A DNA stretch of 14,710 nt from Rickettsiales bacterium (lineage in GTDB: Bacteria > Pseudomonadota > Alphaproteobacteria > Rickettsiales > 21-14-0-20-44-7), in NCBI GenBank assembly GCA_023301015.1, contig JALZVI010000110.1, positions 1-14,710 of the forward strand. Direction: 5' to 3'. The translations under genes were made by a program, and so were the position numbers. Within the stretch, counting starts at the first letter, position 1. Every line of letters begins with the position of its first letter. Of this stretch, positions 6,868 to 12,258 are shown in pieces. The notes below the pieces were generated by a model. That model did not search any database, was not told where the DNA came from, and worked only from the letters and a program-made list of their open reading frames with translations.

Positions 6868-7479
6868 ATGATTGGCCAGCTGAAAGGAATTATTGACCGT
6901 GTTGAGGATGACTTCCTCATAATTGACGTTAGCGGAGTGGGGTACGTGGTTTTTTGCTCAGGCAAAACGCTTTCCGCCGTTGGTGAGCAAGGCTCAGCTT
7001 CAAAGCTTCTTATAGAAACATATGTACGTGAAGACCAGATAACGCTGTTTGGATTTGCCACAGCGGAGGAAAAGCGTTGGTTCAAGCTGTTGCAAAATGT
7101 GCAAGGGGTTGGCGCGAAGGTGGCACTCGGGATTTTGTCAGTTTTTGCTCCTGCTCAGATTTCAAACGTGATTTTAGCGCAAGATAAAGCTGCTTTCAAA
7201 CCAGTTTCAGGTATTGGGCCAAAGCTTGCTGCGCGCTTGCTGACAGAGCTGAAGGACAAGGTTGGAGTTGTTGAAATTTCTGCACCTGCAGCAGATGGCG
7301 GCGCTACTGACGCAAATGCCGCACCACAAGCTGGATCGAAGAATAATGACGCGATTTCGGCGTTGGTGAATTTGGGAATTGCACGGATGGACGCGTTTTT
7401 GGTCGTCAACAAGGTTGCCAATGACGATATGGCCGTTGAAGAAATTATCTCCGCAGCCCTCAAAGAGGTGGCGCAATGA
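6868..7479 (+). CDS. ruvA: Holliday junction branch migration protein RuvA
   Basis: RuvA binds four-way DNA junctions as a tetramer or octamer and loads the RuvB motor. The 203-aa protein starts [10 protein letters not shown] and shows the three family domains: an OB-fold (about 1-63) ending in [11 protein letters not shown] with the acidic pin residues Glu55-Asp56, two helix-hairpin-helix motifs ([17 protein letters not shown] at 74-90 and [19 protein letters not shown] at 110-128), an Ala/Gly-rich flexible linker (about 138-157) and the RuvB-binding domain III (about 160-203). Its stop overlaps the ruvB start by 4 nt (ATGA), so the two are translationally coupled. In many alphaproteobacteria ruvC lies directly upstream; here the upstream gene is fliD-like and ruvC is not visible. 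Confidence 0.97.
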   Translation: MIGQLKGIIDRVEDDFLIIDVSGVGYVVFCSGKTLSAVGEQGSASKLLIETYVREDQITLFGFATAEEKRWFKLLQNVQGVGAKVALGILSVFAPAQISNVILAQDKAAFKPVSGIGPKLAARLLTELKDKVGVVEISAPAADGGATDANAAPQAGSKNNDAISALVNLGIARMDAFLVVNKVANDDMAVEEIISAALKEVAQ

Positions 7480-8492
7480 GCTTAGTTTCTCCAGAAATTG
7501 CAGAAGATGACGTCGCCGAACCAAGCCTGCGCCCGCTGAAACTCGCCGATTTCACAGGGCAAAAAGCGGCATGCGATAATTTGCAAGTGTTCGTGAAAGC
7601 GGCGCAGAAGCGTGGTGAAAATCTTGACCATGTGCTGTTCCACGGCCCTCCAGGTTTGGGGAAAACCACATTGGCGCATATTGTTGCCAATGAGCTGGGC
7701 GTCGGCTTCCGCTCTACATCCGCTCCTGCATTGACTAAGGCGGGAGATTTGGCGGCGATCCTAACAAATTTGCAGCCTAATGACGTGCTGTTTATCGACG
7801 AAATTCATCGCTTGAGCACGCATGTGGAAGAGATCCTATATTCCGCCATGGAAGACTTCCAGCTCGACATCATCATCGGCGAGGGAGTGGCTGCGCGGAC
7901 GGTGAAGATTGACCTGCCAAAATTCACCCTAGTCGGCGCAACAACCCGTCTAGGCTTGCTTTCCAACCCGCTACGAGATCGCTTCGGAATCCCGCTAAAG
8001 CTGGAGTTTTATAGCAAAGCCGAGCTAGAGAAAGTGCTGATGCGCGGTGCGGGGATTTTGAATGTAGAAATTATGCCAGAAGGAGCTTCAGAAATTGCGC
8101 TCCGCTCTCGAGGCACGCCCAGAATTGCACTGCGTCTACTCCGCCGCGTGCGTGACTTTGCCGAGGCCGAGGGTGTGCAAATTGACGCAGAGCTTTCGGA
8201 TATGGCGCTGAAAAGACTGGAGGTTGATTCAACTGGCCTAGACTCGCAAGACCGCAAATATCTGCAATATATCGCCAAGCATTATGATGGCGGCCCTGTT
8301 GGGGTGGAAACGATTGCCGCGGGTTTGTCGGAAGAGCGTGATACTCTGGAAGAGACGATTGAGCCGTTCCTCCTTCAGGCAGGCTTCATTCAACGCACTC
8401 CGCGCGGACGGATGCTGACCAAAACGGCGTTTGAGCATCTTGGCTTGCCATTCGTGCAAAAAACCGCGCCACAAGATTTATTTGACGAGTAG
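7476..8492 (+). CDS. ruvB: Holliday junction branch migration ATPase RuvB
   Basis: RuvB is the hexameric AAA+ motor that drives branch migration on RuvA-bound junctions. The 338-aa length is normal. Seen: the N-terminal [13 protein letters not shown] entry motif, Walker A GPPGLGKT (57-64), Walker B FIDEIH (D108, E109), the RuvB-type beta-hairpin region ([16 protein letters not shown]), PLRDRFG with the arginine-finger/sensor region, the [19 protein letters not shown] sensor 2 segment and the C-terminal winged helix ([41 protein letters not shown]). The ATG at 7476 overlaps the ruvA stop by 4 nt. The next gene, an exbD/tolR homologue, starts 4 nt after the stop, so the operon extends. Confidence 0.98.
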   Translation: MSLVSPEIAEDDVAEPSLRPLKLADFTGQKAACDNLQVFVKAAQKRGENLDHVLFHGPPGLGKTTLAHIVANELGVGFRSTSAPALTKAGDLAAILTNLQPNDVLFIDEIHRLSTHVEEILYSAMEDFQLDIIIGEGVAARTVKIDLPKFTLVGATTRLGLLSNPLRDRFGIPLKLEFYSKAELEKVLMRGAGILNVEIMPEGASEIALRSRGTPRIALRLLRRVRDFAEAEGVQIDAELSDMALKRLEVDSTGLDSQDRKYLQYIAKHYDGGPVGVETIAAGLSEERDTLEETIEPFLLQAGFIQRTPRGRMLTKTAFEHLGLPFVQKTAPQDLFDE

Positions 8493-8496
8493 CACC

Positions 8497-8928
8497 ATGT
8501 TTGATGAAGCCTCTCCAAAAAAACCCGCAATGAATTTCACCCCGCTGATAGATATCATCTTTCTGCTTGTAATTTTCTTCATGCTCTCCACCAGCTTCGT
8601 CAAGCTGGAGGCGCTGAATATGTCTGTGGTGAAGCCCCCAGAGCAATCTGTTGCGCAACCAACTGGACAATCTGCGGCGCAAAGGGCTGTGCAAGAATTT
8701 GCGAATCGCGAGGTGGTTTTGCACGCTGGCGAGCAAGGCTTGAGTGTAAATGGCGAGCTTGTTGAAGAGGCAGCTTTGCAAGCAACGTTGAGCCGTGCAA
8801 TTGCAGATTCTGCCGAGGGTAATCTCAAGATCAAAGTGGGAAATGGGGTTGCTGTTCAGCGCTTGGTGGAGCTAATTGACGCGGCACAGGTTGCAGGCGC
8901 AAAAGACGTGCAAATCGCTGCTGAGTAA
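8497..8928 (+). CDS. ExbD/TolR-family biopolymer transport protein
   Basis: This 143-aa protein has the full family signature: NFTPLIDIIFLLVIFFML, with the proton-carrying aspartate intact (Asp19), one membrane helix at about 18-38, and a periplasmic domain with VVLHAGEQGLSVNGELV and the terminal VQRLVELIDAAQVAGAKDVQIAAE. A Gln/Ala-rich insert (about 47-65, containing QSVAQPTGQSAAQ) separates helix and domain. A frame open from 8431 exists, but the ATG at 8497 is chosen because it gives the expected N-terminus and starts 4 nt after the ruvB stop. In many alphaproteobacteria ruvB is followed by ybgC-tolQ-tolR-tolA-tolB; here the TolR/ExbD homologue follows ruvB directly with no tolQ before it and no tolA after it. 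TolR or ExbD cannot be separated by sequence alone. Confidence 0.92.
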   Translation: MFDEASPKKPAMNFTPLIDIIFLLVIFFMLSTSFVKLEALNMSVVKPPEQSVAQPTGQSAAQRAVQEFANREVVLHAGEQGLSVNGELVEEAALQATLSRAIADSAEGNLKIKVGNGVAVQRLVELIDAAQVAGAKDVQIAAE

Positions 8929-8957
8929 TGGTTTGCGCATTGTAACAAAAGCTTAAC

Positions 8958-8985
8958 TTGTACTATTTTTTAATAATGTTAATAT
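8958..8985 (+). promoter_or_regulatory. Putative promoter of the 386-aa hypothetical gene
   Basis: TTGTAC (8958-8963), the same -35 hexamer as at the TPR gene, is followed after 16 nt by TAATAT (8980-8985) in a very AT-rich gap. The start codon at 9020 has GAGG at 9007-9010, 9 nt upstream. A TTAAC/GTTAA inverted pair (8953-8957, 8978-8982) brackets the spacer. Confidence 0.4.
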
Positions 8986-9019
8986 TGCTTTAGTTAATTA
9001 ATAAACGAGGTAATCCAAG

Positions 9020-10180
9020 ATGTCTGAAATTAATAATACAAGAGATACGCTATTCCCAACTGGGCATGTGGTTTATACTGTAGATCCAGAAACTAGAGTA
9101 GGGACGTTGGAAGTTACTTTTGAAGGTGGTAAAAACCTCCGTATGGATTCTTTGTTAGCTCAATATAAGACAGAAGCTGAGCAGGAAGTCGCAAATTTCC
9201 CTAGATTCTCAACATGGTTTGAGGATAATATGAATCTGATTGGCGTTGATACTAGGCAGGTTGATTGGAGTCAGATTGACACTTTGAACATTCAAGGCTC
9301 GAATTTTGCAGAACAAATGTCTTTAGGTACTATCCCTTCAGGCAAAACGGTGAATTTGCAAACTGGTGTTAGAAGGGCAGAATATGACGCTCTCAAGCAG
9401 CTTAATGTGCTTTCTGGAGATGCTGTTTTTGCAGACCTAGAGACTGGCGCAGCTTTGAATATTGAAGGTGATAGCGTTGCAGGTCGAGTTTTTGAAAATG
9501 AAGGTATTCCTCTTGGTAGCAAGCATCAGCTTGTTGTGACTGGAAACGGTACTGTGACAGGTGACTTAGGTAGATATGGTAATAATGTATTTATCGAGGC
9601 TGCCGAGGTGGATTTGAAGATAGCTGAGAATGCAGCAAATGCAAAAAAAGGCGCAGACGATAGCAGGGGTTATGCTGAGATTAATGCATTGAAGGCTGCA
9701 CTTGAAGGTGGATTTGGCCCAGATGAGTTTAAATTTAATATGGAGAAGGCCACCGCATCAACTCCTGCTGAGGGTGAGGCTGAAGGTAAAGCTGGTTCTA
9801 CTGAGAATAGTGATACTGATAATATGAGTGTTTATAACATTCCTAACGGTTCAACTGCAAAGGTTACAGTGAATGAGTTGGGTTCTTCTGGAACATTTAA
9901 GGATGCTGGCTTTGTTGTTGATATTCAGAACGCTGCTGGGCAGAGCCTTGGGCAGTATACGGGTAAGGATGTGAACGCGGTTTTCTTAACCAATGAAAGT
10001 GGGCAGACAACAGTTATTGTTCCAGCCAATCTTGGGAATGGTGGCAGTAGAGATTACGATCTTGGTGGAAGTGCTGACAAACGCAGTGCTAGTGTGAGTG
10101 AGAAAGATGAGAAGATGCCTGTAAGGTCAGCCACTGAGCTCCCGCCTGTTGAAGGTGCGGCTAAGGGGCAAGGGCTTTAG
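9020..10180 (+). CDS. Hypothetical protein, 386 aa, no recognised family
   Basis: I do not recognise this protein. It begins MSEINNTRDTLFPTGHVVYT without a signal peptide and shows no membrane helix and no cysteine that I can see. Residues about 1-215 look like a mixed, beta-rich fold (VYTVDPETRVGTLEVTFEGG, LVVTGNGTVTGDLG). An acidic low-complexity linker of Ala, Glu, Gly, Ser and Thr follows (about 245-268, TPAEGEAEGKAGSTENSD), then a second beta-rich block (GSTAKVTVNELGSSGTF...GFVVDIQNAAGQ) and a charged tail. Base composition and codon choice (more AGA, GGT and GAT) resemble the fliD-like gene and not ruvB. It has its own promoter and ribosome binding site, and its TAG overlaps the stop of the convergent XRE gene by 3 nt. 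The lack of cysteine and the acidic character suit an exported or surface protein, but nothing proves this. Confidence 0.75.
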   Translation: MSEINNTRDTLFPTGHVVYTVDPETRVGTLEVTFEGGKNLRMDSLLAQYKTEAEQEVANFPRFSTWFEDNMNLIGVDTRQVDWSQIDTLNIQGSNFAEQMSLGTIPSGKTVNLQTGVRRAEYDALKQLNVLSGDAVFADLETGAALNIEGDSVAGRVFENEGIPLGSKHQLVVTGNGTVTGDLGRYGNNVFIEAAEVDLKIAENAANAKKGADDSRGYAEINALKAALEGGFGPDEFKFNMEKATASTPAEGEAEGKAGSTENSDTDNMSVYNIPNGSTAKVTVNELGSSGTFKDAGFVVDIQNAAGQSLGQYTGKDVNAVFLTNESGQTTVIVPANLGNGGSRDYDLGGSADKRSASVSEKDEKMPVRSATELPPVEGAAKGQGL

Positions 10181-10515
10181 ATACTCACGATTTTTTCAAC
10201 AATTTCAGCGATATAGCGCTTTCGGTCCTCATTTTTTGCGACTGAGAGCGCTTGAGCTATGCGATGCTCTGGAGAGCCTGGCTCAGGCTTTGAAGGGATT
10301 GTGTTATCGGGGAAGAAATATTCAACTTGTAGGCGCATTACCTCAGCGATTTGGAAGAGTTTTTCGGCGCTAATGCGGTTAGTGCCTGTCTCATATTTTT
10401 GCAGCTGCTGATAGCTCACATCCATTTTGCTCGCCAGCTTGGTCAAAGAAATATCATTCTTTTTCCGAATTTCTCTTATCTTTTTTCCAAGATCTATATT
10501 AAAGTTGTTATTCAT
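10177..10515 (-). CDS. XRE-family (Cro/CI-type) helix-turn-helix regulator
   Basis: This 112-aa protein has a Cro/CI helix-turn-helix domain at about residues 9-66 (GKKIREIRKKNDISLTKLA, then MDVSYQQLQKYETGTNRIS, with IAEVMRLQVEYFF closing the fold). The turn and recognition helix are VSYQQLQKYETG. The C-terminal 40 residues (EHRIAQALSVAKNEDRKRYIAEIVEKI) are probably a dimerisation helix pair. Small regulators of this shape are frequent in alphaproteobacteria. The gene diverges from rluB, and the 93-nt gap holds a perfect 16-nt palindrome over its own predicted promoter, so autoregulation is likely. It is convergent with the hypothetical gene at 9020-10180, with the two stop codons overlapping. 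Confidence 0.92.
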   Translation of the reverse strand: MNNNFNIDLGKKIREIRKKNDISLTKLASKMDVSYQQLQKYETGTNRISAEKLFQIAEVMRLQVEYFFPDNTIPSKPEPGSPEHRIAQALSVAKNEDRKRYIAEIVEKIVSI

Positions 10516-10542
10516 ACTAATTATCCATTATGGTGTTATATG

Positions 10543-10558
10543 GGTGTATAATTACACC
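10543..10558. promoter_or_regulatory. Palindromic operator between the XRE gene and rluB
   Basis: GGTGTA (10543-10548), TAAT, TACACC (10553-10558) form a perfect dyad. A related half-site, GGTGTTATA, begins at 10532. The dyad overlaps the -10 region of the minus-strand promoter for the XRE gene, and it contains a perfect TATAAT on the plus strand (10547-10552) facing rluB. This is the expected location of an autorepressor site. Confidence 0.6.
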
Positions 10559-10576
10559 GCATTGGTGGTTTGTCAA
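10548..10576 (-). promoter_or_regulatory. Promoter of the XRE regulator
   Basis: On the minus strand a perfect TTGACA (10576-10571) is followed after 17 nt by AATTAT (10553-10548), which lies inside the palindrome. The predicted transcript would have a leader of about 26 nt before the ATG at 10515. Confidence 0.6.
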
Positions 10577-10608
10577 CTAAAAAACATCGTTTTGGATGTA
10601 AAAATATT

Positions 10609-11304
10609 ATGGCTGAAGAACGGAAAGCTGAGAGAATTGCTAAGATCATTGCCAGAAGCGGCTTTTGCTCGCGGCGCGATGCTGAGAAAATTATAGAAGA
10701 TGGGCGTGTGCGAGTGAATGGTGAGCGAATTTCTTCGCCGGCGTTGACTTTGCTGGATGAGGAAATTCGGATTGATGGGAAGTTGCTGAAGCGCGGTAAT
10801 CCACGGAGAGTCTTTGTGTATTATAAGCCTGTCGGTCTTGTTACGACGCATAAGGATGAGAAGGGACGCGAAACAGTGTTCGATAATCTACCGCCAGAGA
10901 TTCCACGCGTAGTTTCTGTGGGAAGGCTTGATAAGAACTCAGAAGGCTTGCTTTTGCTGACTAACGACGGTGGTTTTGCGCGTGAAATGGAGCTTCCTTC
11001 AAGTGGCTTTGAGCGCATTTATAGGGTGCGAGTTTATGGCCAATTGCCGCGTGATAATTTCACATCTCTGAAGCGTGGAGTTGAGGTTGAGGGTGTTAAA
11101 TATGGCCAAATTGACGTGGTGGTGGAGAAAAAAGCCATAAACTCTTGGCTGCAAGTGACATTGCGCGAGGGCAAGAACCGAGAGATTAGGCGGGTGATGG
11201 AGCATTTAGGACTGGAAGTTAGTCGACTGATTCGAGTGAAATATGGTGAGTATGAACTTGGTAATTTGAAGGTTGGAGAAGTTAGGGAGATTGTGGTAAA
11301 CTAA
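10609..11304 (+). CDS. rluB: RluB/RsuA-family 23S rRNA pseudouridine synthase
   Basis: The enzyme isomerises a specific uridine in ribosomal RNA to pseudouridine (U2605 of 23S rRNA in E. coli for RluB). The 231-aa product has an N-terminal S4 RNA-binding domain (about 6-62, RIAKIIARSGFCSRRDAEKI and GRVRVNGERI) and the catalytic domain with YYKPVGLVTTHKDEKGR (71-87) and the active-site GRLDKNSEGLLLLTNDGG (105-122, catalytic Asp108; Ser replaces the usual Thr). GKNREIRRVMEHLGLEVSRLIR near the C-terminus is the other conserved motif. The start at 10609 gives the standard S4 N-terminus; an upstream in-frame TTG at 10570 would add 13 residues. A GGAT at 10594 is only a weak ribosome binding site. 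Assignment to RluB over RluE/RluF/RsuA rests on length and the alphaproteobacterial rluB-rsmD order. Confidence 0.9.
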   Translation: MAEERKAERIAKIIARSGFCSRRDAEKIIEDGRVRVNGERISSPALTLLDEEIRIDGKLLKRGNPRRVFVYYKPVGLVTTHKDEKGRETVFDNLPPEIPRVVSVGRLDKNSEGLLLLTNDGGFAREMELPSSGFERIYRVRVYGQLPRDNFTSLKRGVEVEGVKYGQIDVVVEKKAINSWLQVTLREGKNREIRRVMEHLGLEVSRLIRVKYGEYELGNLKVGEVREIVVN

Positions 11305-11311
11305 AGGTTAT

Positions 11312-11370
11312 CAGCCTTGAGCGTTCTCAGTCTGCAAGCCGCAGGCGTAGCGGGGAGAGATTAAAAACTG
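11312..11370 (+). repeat. Dispersed structured repeat, copy B
   Basis: Begins CAGCCTTGAGCGTTCTCAGT, then has a GCC-GCA-GGC hairpin and the GCGGGGAGAGATTAAAAACT end. It starts 7 nt after the rluB stop and abuts copy C head to tail. The TGAG-CGTT-CTCA arms form a first small hairpin as in copy A. Confidence 0.85.
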
Positions 11371-11430
11371 CAGCCTTGAGCGTTCTCGGTCTGTAAGCCC
11401 AAAGGGCGCAACGGGGAGAGATTAAATACT
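11371..11430 (+). repeat. Dispersed structured repeat, copy C
   Basis: Begins CAGCCTTGAGCGTTCTCGGT, directly after copy B, with a 59-nt offset between copies. Its variable hairpin is GCCC-AAA-GGGC and its end reads ACGGGGAGAGATTAAATACT, running up to the ATG of rsmD. The purine-rich GGGGAGAG (11413-11420) is the only candidate ribosome binding site for rsmD. Confidence 0.85.
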
Positions 11431-11970
11431 ATGAGAATTATAACTGGAAAATATGGTGGAAGGCGCTTGTTTAGTCCGACTGGGAGCAAGGTGCGGCCTA
11501 CGGGTGATAAGGTGAAGGGCGCGTTGTTCAACATTTTGCACAACCTTGTGGACATTGAAGAATGCACGGTTTTGGACGTGTTTTGTGGCACTGGAAGCCT
11601 AGGGATTGAGGCGCTTTCTCGTGGTGCTGTGCATGCTACATTTGTGGATCGAGATCGAGGCTCAGTGGAGGTTACGAAGGGAAATCTGGAGAAGTTGAAG
11701 GCTGAAAATGCTGATGTTATTTGCGCCGATGCGGTTGCGCTGCGGCCTGTGGGGCAGAGATATGATTTGGTGTTTATGGATCCGCCATATGACCAGAAGA
11801 TTTACGCTAAAACGTTGGTGAACCTGCATGATCAGGGGATTTTGGCTGATGAATTTTTCGTGGTCTGGGAAATGGGCGCGAAGGTTGAAGAAACCACGCC
11901 AGATTTCTGTGAAATTGTCGACGAGCGCGTTTATGGGAAGAATAAGATAGTGATTTTGCGCAATAAGTGA
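11431..11970 (+). CDS. rsmD: 16S rRNA (guanine(966)-N2)-methyltransferase RsmD
   Basis: RsmD methylates G966 of 16S rRNA during 30S assembly, using S-adenosylmethionine. The 179-aa protein begins MRIITGKYGGRRLFSPTG and VRPTGDKVKGALFNIL (21-36), the family N-terminal signature. The SAM-binding motif I is LDVFCGTGSLGIEALSRG (48-65), motif II has FVDRD (71-75), and the catalytic motif is MDPPY (116-120). The length is typical. It lies 126 nt after rluB, a neighbour pair common in alphaproteobacteria, but the gap is filled by repeats B and C. The start lies at the edge of copy C, whose GGGGAGAG serves as a somewhat distant ribosome binding site. Confidence 0.95.
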   Translation: MRIITGKYGGRRLFSPTGSKVRPTGDKVKGALFNILHNLVDIEECTVLDVFCGTGSLGIEALSRGAVHATFVDRDRGSVEVTKGNLEKLKAENADVICADAVALRPVGQRYDLVFMDPPYDQKIYAKTLVNLHDQGILADEFFVVWEMGAKVEETTPDFCEIVDERVYGKNKIVILRNK

Positions 11971-11991
11971 GCTTTTGAGGCGGTGAGGTTG

Positions 11992-12069
11992 GGCACACAT
12001 TAGGCATGCATTTGGCACGCACTTGCCGACATTTGCCGAGGAGTTGCAGACATTTGCTGACATGCATTA
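11992..12069. repeat. Degenerate 10-11-nt periodic repeat after rsmD
   Basis: Seven consecutive units with period 10-11 nt can be aligned: GGCACACATTA, GGCATGCATTT, GGCACGCACTT, GCCGACATTT, GCCGAGGAGTT, GCAGACATTT and GCTGACATGCATTA. The common core is GGCNNNCATTT. Two longer sub-repeats, TTGCCGACATTTGCCGA and TTGCAGACATTTGCTGA, differ at two positions. The rest of the gap (12070-12184) is AT-rich and I see no gene or clear signal in it. Confidence 0.6.
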
Positions 12070-12184
12070 GTGGTTGGTGGGCGAATCACTCTGAAATGAG
12101 ATTTTTTGGGTTGATTTGAAAATCTTGGGCAGTTCTGAAGTTATTTATTATCTGGTCAAATCCCAGAATGATAGAAAGTTCAAT

Positions 12185-12258
12185 CAGCCTTGAGCGCACG
12201 AAGTGCTTCCTCGGTCTGCGAGCGCTTTAGCGCGCCGCGGGGAAACAATTCAAAACTA
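12185..12258 (+). repeat. Dispersed structured repeat, copy D
   Basis: Begins CAGCCTTGAGCG, then carries 10 extra bases (CACGAAGTGC) that lengthen the first hairpin (GCAC-GAA-GTGC), followed by CGGTCTGCGAGC, a GCGC-TTTA-GCGC hairpin and GCGGGGAAACAATTCAAAAC plus TA. The final CTA is the TAG stop codon of the minus-strand gspE-like gene, matching the placement of copy A at the TPR gene. Confidence 0.85.

Noticed and set aside
8431..8496. Upstream extension of the second exbD into ruvB
   Set aside because: It would overlap the conserved C-terminus of ruvB by 62 nt; the ATG at 8497 gives the normal ExbD N-terminus.
10570..10608. TTG start extending rluB by 13 codons
   Set aside because: The extension lies in the divergent promoter region and the standard S4-domain N-terminus begins at the ATG at 10609.
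11312..11430. Tandem repeats B and C as a CRISPR array
   Set aside because: Only two units abut without unique spacers, the copies differ internally, and no cas gene is present.
11662..12067. Two minus-strand open frames over the end of rsmD and the periodic repeat
   Set aside because: They are antisense to the conserved part of rsmD, and their Cys-rich repeats simply translate the periodic DNA repeat.
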